The notes beneath the pieces were generated by a model that saw only the letters and a program-made list of their open reading frames with translations, had not been told where the DNA came from and made no database searches. Made by a program: the position numbers and the translations under genes. Of a stretch of 64,000 nt of DNA, positions 8,501 to 17,234 are shown piece by piece. This DNA is from Lewinellaceae bacterium (GTDB taxonomy: Bacteria; Bacteroidota; Bacteroidia; Chitinophagales; Saprospiraceae): NCBI GenBank assembly GCA_020636315.1, contig JACJYA010000014.1, forward strand, positions 186,001 to 250,000, in the 5' to 3' direction. Every line of letters begins with the position of its first letter. Position 1 is the stretch's first letter.

Positions 8501-9937
8501 ATGAAGGTATTACACGTCAGTGCGGAATGTTATCCCGCGGCAAAAGCAGGAGGGTTGGGGGATGTCGTCGGGGCCCTTCCCAAGTATCTGACGGCTGCCG
8601 GCGCCTCTTCCGGCGTGATCATTCCCAGGTACCGCCTCAAATGGATTGAAGAAAACCAGTTCCACACCATATATAAAGGAGCTGTGCGACTGCACAATTA
8701 TTACATTCCCTTCTCCATCCAACAAGAGAGTTCCGGAGCCCTGGGTTTTCCGCTTTTTGTAGCGGATATACCCGGCAAATTTGACCGCAGGGGCATTTAT
8801 GCAGATCCGGGAGGATACACCTATGGGGATGATGTGGAGCGCTACCTTTCCTTTCAACAGGCCGTGTTGCAATGGATACTCAACAGCCCGGGCCGGCCCA
8901 GCCTCCTCCACTGCCACGACCACCATACCGGGTTGATCCCCTTCATGGTCAAACATTGCCCCATGTATGAGGGCCTCAACTGGATGCCTACTGTTTTCAC
9001 CATTCACAACGGCGCCTATCACGGCGCTTTCGGATGGGATAAAATGTACCTGCTTCCCCCCTTCGAACCGGAAGCACGCGGCCTGCTCGACTGGTCCAGC
9101 CACATCAATCCCCTTGCCACAGCAGTGAAATGTGCCTGGCGGATAACAACTGTATCTCCCAGCTACCTGCGCGAACTGCAGCATCATACCAGCGGCATTG
9201 AATCCCTGCTGCAGCACGAACAGCACAAATGCCTCGGCATCACTAACGGCATAGACACCCACGTCTGGAATCCCGCTACCGACAGTTATCTGGCCACTCC
9301 GCTTGGAGAGGACATTGCCGCTTTTAAGCAGTCCAATAAGGAAGTGCTGTGCCGATACGCCGGGCTGGACCCCAAGCGCCCGCTGGTATCCTTCATCGGG
9401 CGGCTGGTTGGCGAAAAGGGTGCGGACCTTATCCCCGACCTCATTCACAGGGTAATGCATAGCGGCGCCCAACTGGCCTTTGCCGTGCTGGGCACCGGAA
9501 ACCCGGAGCTCGAAACCGCTTTCCGGCAACTCAGCCACCAATACCCCGGCCGTTTCAGCGCTGCCATTGAGTATAACGAAAGCCTGGCCCACCTGATCTA
9601 TGCCGGTTCTGATTTCCTTTTCATGCCTTCCCGAACGGAGCCCTGTGGGCTGAACCAGATGTATGCCATGAAATACGGGGCCATACCTATTGTACGGTCG
9701 GTAGGAGGGCTGAAAGATACCGTCCCTGATATTGGGGCGCCCAATGATATTGGCCTGGGTATCCGTTTCGAACGGTTCAACCTCGATGACGGCAACCAGG
9801 CGCTCTACCGGGCAGTGCAATTGTTCCACAACCAGCCCATATTCGAACAAGTCCGGCAGCGTATCATGCAACAGGACTTTTCCTGGGAAAAGTCTGCAAA
9901 TGCTTATATTGATATTTACAAAGAAATGGGAATATAA
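8501..9937 (+). CDS. glgA: Glycogen synthase (ADP-glucose type, GT5)
   Basis: A 478-residue protein that extends alpha-1,4-glucan chains from ADP-glucose. The N-terminal GT5 signature KAGGLGD is at residues 15-21 (MKVLHVSAECYPAAKAGGLGD). The C-terminal Rossmann domain holds SFIGRLVGEKGADL and the nucleotide-sugar site PSRTEPCGLNQMYAMKYG...GGLKDTV near residues 376-408. Length is normal for bacterial GlgA. It precedes glgC by 12 nt, so the two form a transcription unit that makes and uses ADP-glucose. The start ATG at 8501 directly begins the conserved first strand. Confidence 0.95.
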   Translation: MKVLHVSAECYPAAKAGGLGDVVGALPKYLTAAGASSGVIIPRYRLKWIEENQFHTIYKGAVRLHNYYIPFSIQQESSGALGFPLFVADIPGKFDRRGIYADPGGYTYGDDVERYLSFQQAVLQWILNSPGRPSLLHCHDHHTGLIPFMVKHCPMYEGLNWMPTVFTIHNGAYHGAFGWDKMYLLPPFEPEARGLLDWSSHINPLATAVKCAWRITTVSPSYLRELQHHTSGIESLLQHEQHKCLGITNGIDTHVWNPATDSYLATPLGEDIAAFKQSNKEVLCRYAGLDPKRPLVSFIGRLVGEKGADLIPDLIHRVMHSGAQLAFAVLGTGNPELETAFRQLSHQYPGRFSAAIEYNESLAHLIYAGSDFLFMPSRTEPCGLNQMYAMKYGAIPIVRSVGGLKDTVPDIGAPNDIGLGIRFERFNLDDGNQALYRAVQLFHNQPIFEQVRQRIMQQDFSWEKSANAYIDIYKEMGI

Positions 9938-9949
9938 AATTTAAACCCT

Positions 9950-11224
9950 ATGATTAAAATGATAAGCCTCATCCTCGGCGGAGGTGCCGGTACGCGCCTG
10001 GCCCCTCTGACAACAGAACGGTCAAAGCCTGCCGTTCCTATTGGAGGCAAGTACCGGCTGATCGACATCCCTATCTCCAATTGCATCAATTCCGGAGTCC
10101 GACGGATGTTCGTCATTACCCAGTACAATTCCGCGTCCCTCAATCAACACATCAAGAATACCTACAATTTCGATATGTTCAGCCACGGCTTTGTAGATAT
10201 TCTGGCCGCCGAACAAACCCCGAGCAGTGACAAGTGGTTCCAGGGCACCGCTGATGCGGTCCGGCAGTCGCTTCATCACCTTAAAAGGCATCCGCACGAC
10301 TACATCCTCATCTTATCCGGCGACCAGCTCTACCAGATGAACTTTGCCAAACTGGCCGACTACCACATCGAAAAAGAAGCGGACCTGACCATTGCTACCA
10401 TTCCCGTCATCGATAAGGAAGCGCCCGGATTCGGGATCATGAAGGTCAATGAGCAGGGATACATCGAGAACTTCATCGAGAAGCCCGAATTGGGGATACT
10501 GCCGGAGTGGCAATCGCATGTAGATGAAAAATACCACAACCAGGGCAGGCATTACCTGGCCTCCATGGGCATATATATATTCAATAAGGCGTTTTTGCAC
10601 AAGCTTTTTGACGAGAACCCGAAAGCCACCGACTTCGGAAAGGAATTTATTCCCATTGCCATTGAACAGGGCCACAAAGTGGCCAGCTATGCCTTCGATG
10701 GTTACTGGACGGACATCGGGACGATTCGCTCCTTTTACGACGCCAATATTGCCCTCACCGCCAATATCCCGGAGTTTAACCTCTTCGACAACGAAAAGGC
10801 CATTTACACCCGACCCCGCCTGCTGGCCCCTTCCAAGATCTTCGGCACCTGGTTCAACCAGTCTGTCATCGCCGAAGGGTGCATCATACACGCGAAAAAG
10901 ATCGAACGCTCGATCATTGGCATCCGGTCCCGGATCGCAGAAGGTACGGAGATATCCAACGCCATCATTATGGGGAACGATTCCTACGAAACCATTGAGG
11001 AAATGCAAAAATCCGGCAAACCTGCCATGGGGATCGGCAAGGATTGCAATATCCGCAATGCCATTATTGATAAGGATGTACGGATCGGCGATGAAGTGAG
11101 CATCCACGGCAGCCTGGCGCTGCCGGATGGGGAGAAAGACACCCATGTTGTCAAAGACGGGATCATTGTCGTGAAAAAAGGCGTGACCATCCCCCGGGGA
11201 ACCAGGATCGGGCTGGGAGAGTGA
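9950..11224 (+). CDS. glgC: Glucose-1-phosphate adenylyltransferase
   Basis: A 424-residue enzyme making ADP-glucose from glucose-1-phosphate and ATP, the committed step of glycogen synthesis. The nucleotidyltransferase motif GGGAGTRL is at residues 10-17 and KPAVPIGGKYRLIDIPISN follows. Other conserved blocks are the FIEKPE segment and GYWTDIGTIRSFYDAN. The last 130 residues form the left-handed beta-helix regulatory domain (GCIIHAKKIERSIIGIRSRIAEG). The partner glgA is immediately upstream. Start ATG 9950; the ATG at 9959 is a second option. Enzymes of this family are usually allosterically controlled; the effector here cannot be read from sequence. Confidence 0.95.
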   Translation: MIKMISLILGGGAGTRLAPLTTERSKPAVPIGGKYRLIDIPISNCINSGVRRMFVITQYNSASLNQHIKNTYNFDMFSHGFVDILAAEQTPSSDKWFQGTADAVRQSLHHLKRHPHDYILILSGDQLYQMNFAKLADYHIEKEADLTIATIPVIDKEAPGFGIMKVNEQGYIENFIEKPELGILPEWQSHVDEKYHNQGRHYLASMGIYIFNKAFLHKLFDENPKATDFGKEFIPIAIEQGHKVASYAFDGYWTDIGTIRSFYDANIALTANIPEFNLFDNEKAIYTRPRLLAPSKIFGTWFNQSVIAEGCIIHAKKIERSIIGIRSRIAEGTEISNAIIMGNDSYETIEEMQKSGKPAMGIGKDCNIRNAIIDKDVRIGDEVSIHGSLALPDGEKDTHVVKDGIIVVKKGVTIPRGTRIGLGE

Positions 11225-11261
11225 TTGAGGGGGCACCCGGCTGGAAATACGGGCGGTGATT

Positions 11262-11300
11262 CGGGATTTGGTGATTCGGGATTCGGGATTCGGGATTCGT
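11262..11300. repeat. GGGATTC short tandem repeat between convergent genes
   Basis: Four GGGATT(C/T)-type units lie just after glgC. Oppositely oriented copies (ACGAATCC-type) follow up to about 11350, so the tract can fold into a long imperfect hairpin between the convergent glgC and the minus-strand helical protein. It probably acts as a two-way terminator. Confidence 0.5.
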
Positions 11301-11343
11301 GCCGGATGATGGTGCCCTGTTTTACGATTCCACGAATAACGAA

Positions 11344-12756
11344 TCAACGAATCCCCTTTCCCTGTTCTTCCCAAACCCGTAACAGCCAGCTGCGCTCGGC
11401 CAGGGGTTGGGTCTGCAGGATCTCATCCTTCACCTTTTCCCGCTTTTTGGGATTATTTTTGAGGGTATTGAACAGCAGGTTACAGAAATTGAGGTAGGTC
11501 TTCTTCAGGCCGGGAGCGATCTTTTTGTTCCGCCGCAGGAAGTTGGAGAAGGAGGCCAGCAGGGACAGCAGGGACTCGATTTCATCACTTTCATAATAAG
11601 TCTTTATCAGGACCGTTCGCGACCCCATGTGGTAAAAGAGGTCGGAGAAGTTGAGCTGGCTGAGATGAGACAATACCTCTCCGTATTCTTCCTTCTGATA
11701 ATACAATTCGGCAAGGTTGAAGTGTAAGGCATCTTCTCTCGACCGGGGAGAAAGGTTGTCGCTGTAGGTTTTGATAAAGCCCTCCGCCTGTTCAAAATCC
11801 CTTTGCCGCAGAAAGAGTTTGACCACGTTGGTGTAAGTCCAGTGAGAAAGGTACTCGTCCTCGAAGAGCGACTTATCACGTATGCCCCGCAGATACAGGT
11901 TGAGTACGACAGGCACGTACTCGTCCTTTCCCTGGCGGATCTTGCGGGCGCAAAAATTGATCGCATAAAGGTAGATTCCCCGCTTTTCCGCCAGGTCAAT
12001 ATTTTCGCTGTGTTTTTCGATGAGCTGTATAAGTGTGGTAAAATGCTCACCGCTGTCTTTGGCCAGTGTCAGGTAAATGTGGAGATAAATGTCGATCAAT
12101 GGCCGGAGTTCTTTTTTTCCGATGAGATAGTTTTGCACCTCATCGATAAAAGACAATTCGTAATTTGCGGAGACAATAGCTTGCCGGTTGAGCATTTCTA
12201 TGCTGTATTTCAGCTTTTTTAAAAAGTATAGCTCATCCAGCATATCGACGGTATTCTGCAAAGTAGGGTCAAAACTACGCACCCTCTGGCGGATAAAATG
12301 CTGGCTGGCCAGTTCGGCCAGAGTATAACGGTATTCAAACTGCCCGGCATCGGGCCGGGAGGCCTCCAGTTCCTCGCTGGCTTTGCGATACAGGAAATTG
12401 TAGTGTTTTTCCAGTTTCCGACGGGAATATTCAGCGAGTACATCCATTTTCGCCTTTAGTTCATGCTGGCGATAGTATTGCACGCTGATAAAGTCTTCCG
12501 CCAACTGGATCAAATAGTTCATCAGATACCCCATCTGCCGGCCGTCAAATGGCGAACCCGGAAATACTGCCCGGTAGGCCTTTTCTTTAGTTAACGAAGG
12601 GGAGGAAAAACCAGGGGCATACTTGCTCAAAAAGCGGCATAACTTTACGAGGTTGCCGTTACTGTTGAAATAGGGAGAGGCGACAAAGTCCTCGAATTGG
12701 CGCCATTCACCGGCGTCAAACGTTTGCAGGAGCTCGATCAGTTTGCTGTTTTTCAT
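11344..12756 (-). CDS. Large helical hypothetical protein, TPR-like
   Basis: I do not recognise a named domain. The 470-residue product starts MKNSKLIELLQTFDAGEWRQFEDFVASPYFN and is almost wholly alpha-helical, with paired-helix stretches late in the chain (YTNVVKLFLRQRDFEQAEGFI; LHFNLAELYYQKEEYGEVLSHL) that look like TPR repeats. No signal peptide or membrane segment, so cytoplasmic. ATG 12756 is chosen over a TTG 39 nt further upstream because the conserved-looking helical start begins there. The pattern of a short DF..SPYFN motif followed by helical repeats is, from memory, found in other Saprospiria; a scaffold or regulatory role is only a guess. Confidence 0.75.
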   Translation of the reverse strand: MKNSKLIELLQTFDAGEWRQFEDFVASPYFNSNGNLVKLCRFLSKYAPGFSSPSLTKEKAYRAVFPGSPFDGRQMGYLMNYLIQLAEDFISVQYYRQHELKAKMDVLAEYSRRKLEKHYNFLYRKASEELEASRPDAGQFEYRYTLAELASQHFIRQRVRSFDPTLQNTVDMLDELYFLKKLKYSIEMLNRQAIVSANYELSFIDEVQNYLIGKKELRPLIDIYLHIYLTLAKDSGEHFTTLIQLIEKHSENIDLAEKRGIYLYAINFCARKIRQGKDEYVPVVLNLYLRGIRDKSLFEDEYLSHWTYTNVVKLFLRQRDFEQAEGFIKTYSDNLSPRSREDALHFNLAELYYQKEEYGEVLSHLSQLNFSDLFYHMGSRTVLIKTYYESDEIESLLSLLASFSNFLRRNKKIAPGLKKTYLNFCNLLFNTLKNNPKKREKVKDEILQTQPLAERSWLLRVWEEQGKGIR

Positions 12757-12934
12757 GAATTTGGCGAATTTTATCTCGGGCTTTTGAAGGAACAAACCCG
12801 AAAATAATCCATAAACAAATATTTTTTTCTATAAATTGATAATTTTAAAATCATGATTATCAAACACTTAAAAAAATAATCTCAAAACAACTACTAACAA
12901 TCTCTTTCCTTAACAATCTGAAAAATACTAAAAA

Positions 12935-14140
12935 ATGTATTTGAAGCACGCTTCTTACCGGACTATATTTGTATCAGAATTACAAAAGAACAGATCTTTG
13001 AAAGTTTGGACGATCAAAACAGCCGCTACCCTGGCGATGGGCACACTGATGTTTTTTACCAGCCTGAAGGCACAACAGGTTTGGCCTGGTGATGTCAACA
13101 ATAATGGTGTAGTTAATAACATCGACGTGCTGTTCTGGGCCTATGCGGAAGGTGCACAGGGGCCGTCTCGGCCAGTTGTCAGTGGCGACTGGGCTCCGCA
13201 GGACCCCTCTGAACCGTGGCCCGAAACATTTCCCGGCGGCCTGAATTTCGCTTTCGCCGATTGTGACGGCAACGGGAACATCAACAGCGCCGACCTGAAC
13301 ATCATTAAGGACAACTACTGGAAGTCGCAGGATATGGTGATGCTGGATGAGTACTTCAACGGCATCGTCGGCCAGGACCCCCAGTTGCTGCTGAGTACGG
13401 CTGACCAGATCACCGAGCCGGGTGCAGAAGAGCCCGTTGGGCTGAGCCTGGGCGATGAACAGATGCAGATCGATTCCTTTTTCGGAATGGCATTTACGCT
13501 GAAGTTCGATACGCTCAACATCAAGCCAACCACCAATATGGGTGGCAACGCCGGTGTTCAGCTCGACCTGGTGAACCCTTCCTGGATTCACGACCCTGCC
13601 GGAATGGGCACCAACCGCTCGGAGATCTTCATGGAAGTCCGGGATGACAACGCCACCGCCCAGGTTGCCATATACCGCAAACAGAACGCAGGCGCAACTT
13701 CCGGATCCGGCCCGGTCGCAGAGTTCACCATCGTAATGGAGGATATCATCGTCGGGCTGGTCGATCTGGAAACGGACAGCATCCATGTGGTGAACAATGA
13801 CTTTGAAGGGCTTTACACCGCTCCTTCCAAACTCCGGTTCGCTACGGCGGAAGACTCTCTCCTCCTGCAGGACAGAGCGCCGCTCCTGGACGACAAAGCA
13901 GTAAGGCTCTATCCCAACCCGTCCAATGGATGGATGACGGTGGAACTGACAGACAGCAATGATGAGATACAGGCAATAGACTTGTTCAATGCCCAGGGAG
14001 CACTCCTGAACAGGCTAAAGGCTCCGCGGCCGGCTTCCGCCGCCAGGTTCGACCTGGGAAGATACCCGGAAGGCCTGTATGTACTAAGAATAAAAACCCG
14101 AAAGGGCATGCTGACAAAAATAGCAGCCAGAATGCCCTGA
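12935..14140 (+). CDS. Dockerin-like T9SS-secreted protein
   Basis: A 401-residue secreted protein. A hydrophobic signal segment at about residues 26-46 ends SLKAQQ. Two calcium-binding dockerin/EF-hand-like loops follow: GDVNNNGVVNNIDVLFWAYA and ADCDGNGNINSADLNIIKDNYW. The middle is beta-rich and not assigned. The C-terminal 80 residues, from VRLYPNPSNGWMTVEL, are a T9SS type A sorting domain. Dockerin-type repeats in non-cellulolytic bacteria serve general calcium-dependent pairing or stability. The long N-terminal extension before the hydrophobic segment suggests that a start further in is possible, although ATG 12935 is the first. Confidence 0.82.
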   Translation: MYLKHASYRTIFVSELQKNRSLKVWTIKTAATLAMGTLMFFTSLKAQQVWPGDVNNNGVVNNIDVLFWAYAEGAQGPSRPVVSGDWAPQDPSEPWPETFPGGLNFAFADCDGNGNINSADLNIIKDNYWKSQDMVMLDEYFNGIVGQDPQLLLSTADQITEPGAEEPVGLSLGDEQMQIDSFFGMAFTLKFDTLNIKPTTNMGGNAGVQLDLVNPSWIHDPAGMGTNRSEIFMEVRDDNATAQVAIYRKQNAGATSGSGPVAEFTIVMEDIIVGLVDLETDSIHVVNNDFEGLYTAPSKLRFATAEDSLLLQDRAPLLDDKAVRLYPNPSNGWMTVELTDSNDEIQAIDLFNAQGALLNRLKAPRPASAARFDLGRYPEGLYVLRIKTRKGMLTKIAARMP

Positions 14141-14295
14141 CCCAGCAGGATTATAATTCCAGAAAAGTAATGCGATTTTTTTCATAGTCCCAACAATTTC
14201 AATCCCATGAGCAACGCCTGACAGATAGGTGGCCAACAGGGCCACACTTTCTGTTAGGAAAGCAAAAAGTTCAATGACATACTATGGTAAAGCAA

Positions 14296-14380
14296 GCGGG
14301 TGCAGGAGATCACCCCAAGAAATTTTAATTATCCCATTTTCCGATTGTTTTTGTTTGACAACAACTCCTGCATCCCCCGC
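14296..14380. other. Long-range inverted repeat in an intergenic gap
   Basis: GCGGG+TGCAGGAG at 14296-14308 pairs with CTCCTGCA...CCCGC at 14365-14380, closing a loop of about 56 nt. It lies in the gap between the dockerin-like gene and the DUF4382 lipoprotein gene. It could be a structured leader or small RNA, or chance; no known RNA family was recognised. Apart from this and the downstream terminator the gap is empty. Confidence 0.3.
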
Positions 14381-14440
14381 TTTCCCAGACAAAAGATAAT
14401 GCAGTAATACAGGCAAACTATCCGATTCTCATGAATAAGG

Positions 14441-14468
14441 GGGGCTGGAATGCCAGCCCCTTTTTTTT
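14441..14468 (+). terminator. Rho-independent terminator before the DUF4382 gene
   Basis: An 8-bp stem GGGGCTGG / CCAGCCCC with an AATG loop is followed by eight T. It sits 40 nt before the next start codon, so it either ends the dockerin-gene transcript or attenuates the lipoprotein gene. Confidence 0.85.
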
Positions 14469-14507
14469 AACTGCCAAAAATTAGCATCAAAATAGAATCG
14501 TAATCCT

Positions 14508-15467
14508 ATGAAACAGAAATTCACACGCTTTTTGTTACTTCTGGGCACACTGGCCCTGTTAAACAGTGGATGCAATGAAGGTTCGATAGATTCCCCCCTA
14601 AGCCATCTGACTTTCTTAAATATCCGGCTTGTCGATGCCCCTCTGGCAATTGATGAGGTAAACATTGACCTGCAATCCATACTCGTTAAAGGGCCGGGCG
14701 GCTCGGAAGAAATTGTGCTCAATACCAATGCAGGCATTTACAACCTGCTGGACCTTACCAACGGCATCGATGCACTCGTAGCCAGCGCTATGGTCTCTCT
14801 CAATGAGATACGCCAGGTGCGCCTGATACTGGGAGAAGATAACACTGTAGTAGTGGATGGCGTGGAGCACGACCTGAAGATCCCCTCGGGAAGCCAGTCC
14901 GGGCTGAAGATCCAGGTATGCCTGGACCTGACGGGAATGCCACAGTATGACCTCATTCTGGACTTCGACGCTGCGGCATCAGTTTTTCAGAACGGCAACG
15001 GCCAATACAGAATGCATCCGGTGATCAAGGTGGTCAACCCGGATGCCAGCTGCGGAGGCAACGGAAACGGCAACCTGCAGATCAGCAGCCTGCCGGACGA
15101 CTTGCAGAATTACCTGCTCAACAACTACGACGGGTACAGCTTCACCGCCCGCAGGGATGTGCTTTGTGGTGGGATGGATGTATATAATGTCACAGCCAGG
15201 GATGGCAACACTCGGATCAACCTGTTCTTCGACCTTAACGGAGGCTTTCTGCAATCCTCAGAGGATCTCGATCCAATGTTGCTCGATGCCGATGTACAAA
15301 CAACGATATCCAATGATTACTCAGCCTATGATGTCATTGTGGAATCATACCTCATCAACCGGTTCGACGGCGAGATAAGGTATGAAGTATCCCTGAAAAA
15401 CAGCCAGAATAACGAGCGCGTCTATCTGGTCTTCGATGAAGACGGAGGAGTGCTTTGCGAAGAATAA
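14508..15467 (+). CDS. DUF4382 lipoprotein with PepSY-like C-terminus
   Basis: A 319-residue lipoprotein: signal sequence with lipobox LLNSGC. Residues about 35-180 match the DUF4382 pattern, a beta-sandwich with VRLVDAP-like start (here IRLVDAPLAIDEVNIDLQSILVKG), a middle YNLLDLTNGID and a final YRMHPVIKVV strand. The remaining part (ISSLPDDLQNYLLNNYDGY... and INLFFDLNGGFLQ) resembles PepSY-like putative inhibitor domains. Probably anchored in the outer membrane or facing the periplasm. Function unknown. It is bracketed by terminators on both sides and so is monocistronic. Confidence 0.78.
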   Translation: MKQKFTRFLLLLGTLALLNSGCNEGSIDSPLSHLTFLNIRLVDAPLAIDEVNIDLQSILVKGPGGSEEIVLNTNAGIYNLLDLTNGIDALVASAMVSLNEIRQVRLILGEDNTVVVDGVEHDLKIPSGSQSGLKIQVCLDLTGMPQYDLILDFDAAASVFQNGNGQYRMHPVIKVVNPDASCGGNGNGNLQISSLPDDLQNYLLNNYDGYSFTARRDVLCGGMDVYNVTARDGNTRINLFFDLNGGFLQSSEDLDPMLLDADVQTTISNDYSAYDVIVESYLINRFDGEIRYEVSLKNSQNNERVYLVFDEDGGVLCEE

Positions 15468-15492
15468 TAAACCTGGAAACTCAACCAGTTCT

Positions 15493-15540
15493 CTGCCCAC
15501 TGTACGGGAGCATTTTTTAATCAGTGGGCAGCTTTTTTTG
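15493..15540 (+). terminator. Terminator of the DUF4382 gene (first)
   Basis: CTGCCCACTG at 15493-15502 pairs with CAGTGGGCAG at 15522-15531; a run of seven T follows. Confidence 0.85.
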
Positions 15541-15567
15541 AAAATTAGCTGCGATTTAACATAAATG

Positions 15568-15600
15568 GCCGGTTTCTCTTGAGGAACCGGCTTTTTTTTT
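15568..15600 (+). terminator. Second tandem terminator
   Basis: GCCGGTTTCTC / GAGGAACCGGC hairpin with a short loop is followed by ten T residues, only about 30 nt after the first terminator. The back-to-back pair would insulate the OmpA-family gene downstream. Confidence 0.85.
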
Positions 15601-15750
15601 GCAATTTACTTTCCTCTCGTGTTAATAAGGCGCCTGAGCAGGGGCGTTATCTTACCAATAGCAACACTGCGGAGTTTAGGATTAGTGACTTTACACATCA
15701 ATAATAGTCTAATATAAAAACTTTGGTTACAAACCTCTGTTAGGTTAATT

Positions 15751-17181
15751 ATGGACCGCATACTCTTTGCCTGTTTGATCTTTTCAACTATTACCCTGTC
15801 CGGCCAGGGCCAGTGGGAAGGAGGCCTTTTGCTGGGGGCGAGTTTCTATCAAGGCGACCTCACCCCTTCCATCGTAGGCACGCTGCATGAGCCACAGCCT
15901 GCCGGGGGCCTGTTTATCCGGCGGCACCTGGGCCCCAAACTGGCAGTCAGGGCACAGGCTTTTCGCGGTAAGCTCTCGGGTGACGATTCCAATTTTTCCG
16001 ACTATTCTTCCCGGGCTTTTTCCTTTTCCACCGATATTACGGAATTTTCCCTGCTACTGGAGTGGAGGCTTTTTTCTCCTGTACTCGCTGGTTCCCGCCT
16101 TGCCCCCTATTTTTTTGCCGGGGGTGGCTTACTGGAGATGGCCCCCCGCCCCGAACTGCTGAACCAACCTGCCGGCCCTCCGCCCAGAGGGGTCAAAGAG
16201 GATGCCCAGGCCGTGTATGGCCGGTCCCGCTTTACCCTTCCCTTCGGCTTTGGCCTGGAATACAGCCTGAACCGGCACTGGTCTGTGGGAGTAGAAGGAG
16301 GCCTGCGTACCGCTTTTACCGATTACCTCGACGGCATCAGCTTTGCAGGCAACCCCACGAAAAAAGACTGGTATGGGTTTGCAGGCTTTTCACTGGCTTA
16401 CCGCTGGGGCGCCCGCGACAGGGATGGTGACGGAGTGGCCGACGCTGAAGATGCCTGTCCGTCCCAGGCCGGCCTGGCCATCCACGATGGCTGCCCGGAT
16501 ACCGATGCAGACGGGATTCCCGATAAGGAAGACGACTGCCCGCTACTGGCCGGCGCCCTGAAAGGGTGCCCGGATAGTGATGGAGACGGGGTTGCCGACC
16601 ATACCGACCAATGCCCGGGTATTCCCGGGCCTCTCTTCCGGGCCGGATGCCCTTCCGAAGACAGCGATGGAGACGGCATTCTCGACGCAGAAGACCGCTG
16701 TCCCCAACAGATCGGGCCGGCATCGAGGCAGGGCTGTCCGTTACTGGATTCTGACCAGGATGGAATAGAAAATGAACGTGACCAGTGCCCGCAGATCCCC
16801 GGAAGCAGCACCAACTTCGGTTGCCCGGAGGCCATTGGCCAAACCGAAACCAGCTACCGGCTGTTCTTTGAAACCAACAGCGCCAGCCTGGACGGCCAGC
16901 AGCAGCAATTGCTCAACTCTCTGGCCGCCGCCTTGTCCAGACAGCCGGCTGCTTCTCTGCTGATCAAGGGGCACGCTGATGAACAGGGAACGGAAGAATC
17001 CGACCGGCAACTTTCCATGCAGCGGGCCCGGGCCTGTTATGAATACCTGCTGAAGCGCGGCGCTCTGCCTCAGCAAATGCACTATGACGGCTTTGGCGCA
17101 GTTTACCCGCTCAACACCGATAACAGCGAGGCCAGCCGATACCTCAACCGACGGGTAGAACTGGAACTTCAACTTCAGTAA
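15751..17181 (+). CDS. OmpA-family outer-membrane protein with TSP3 repeats
   Basis: A 476-residue envelope protein. After a short signal peptide ending GQGQ comes an outer-membrane beta-barrel of the DUF6089 type (GGLLLGASFYQGDLTP... to LAYRWG, residues about 25-215). Then there are five thrombospondin type 3 calcium-binding repeats (DRDGDGVADAEDACP, DTDADGIPDKEDDCP, DSDGDGVADHTDQCP and so on, to about 365). The C-terminal OmpA-like domain (LFFETNSASLDGQQQQLLNSL...IKGHADEQGTEESDRQLSMQRA...NRRVEL) should bind peptidoglycan. It therefore links the outer membrane to the wall. Such proteins are abundant in gliding and T9SS bacteria. Confidence 0.9.
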   Translation: MDRILFACLIFSTITLSGQGQWEGGLLLGASFYQGDLTPSIVGTLHEPQPAGGLFIRRHLGPKLAVRAQAFRGKLSGDDSNFSDYSSRAFSFSTDITEFSLLLEWRLFSPVLAGSRLAPYFFAGGGLLEMAPRPELLNQPAGPPPRGVKEDAQAVYGRSRFTLPFGFGLEYSLNRHWSVGVEGGLRTAFTDYLDGISFAGNPTKKDWYGFAGFSLAYRWGARDRDGDGVADAEDACPSQAGLAIHDGCPDTDADGIPDKEDDCPLLAGALKGCPDSDGDGVADHTDQCPGIPGPLFRAGCPSEDSDGDGILDAEDRCPQQIGPASRQGCPLLDSDQDGIENERDQCPQIPGSSTNFGCPEAIGQTETSYRLFFETNSASLDGQQQQLLNSLAAALSRQPAASLLIKGHADEQGTEESDRQLSMQRARACYEYLLKRGALPQQMHYDGFGAVYPLNTDNSEASRYLNRRVELELQLQ

Positions 17182-17234
17182 AGGTGGTGCTTTATCCTGC
17201 CAAAAATCCTTATTTTGCGGCGAAATTCTTCTCT

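Noticed and set aside
8510..9871. Long open frame antisense to glgA (453 codons), and similar ones opposite mnmG, pop, FG-GAP and T9SS genes
   Set aside because: These mirror codon bias of GC-rich genes on the other strand. They lack recognisable domains and overlap firm coding sequences.
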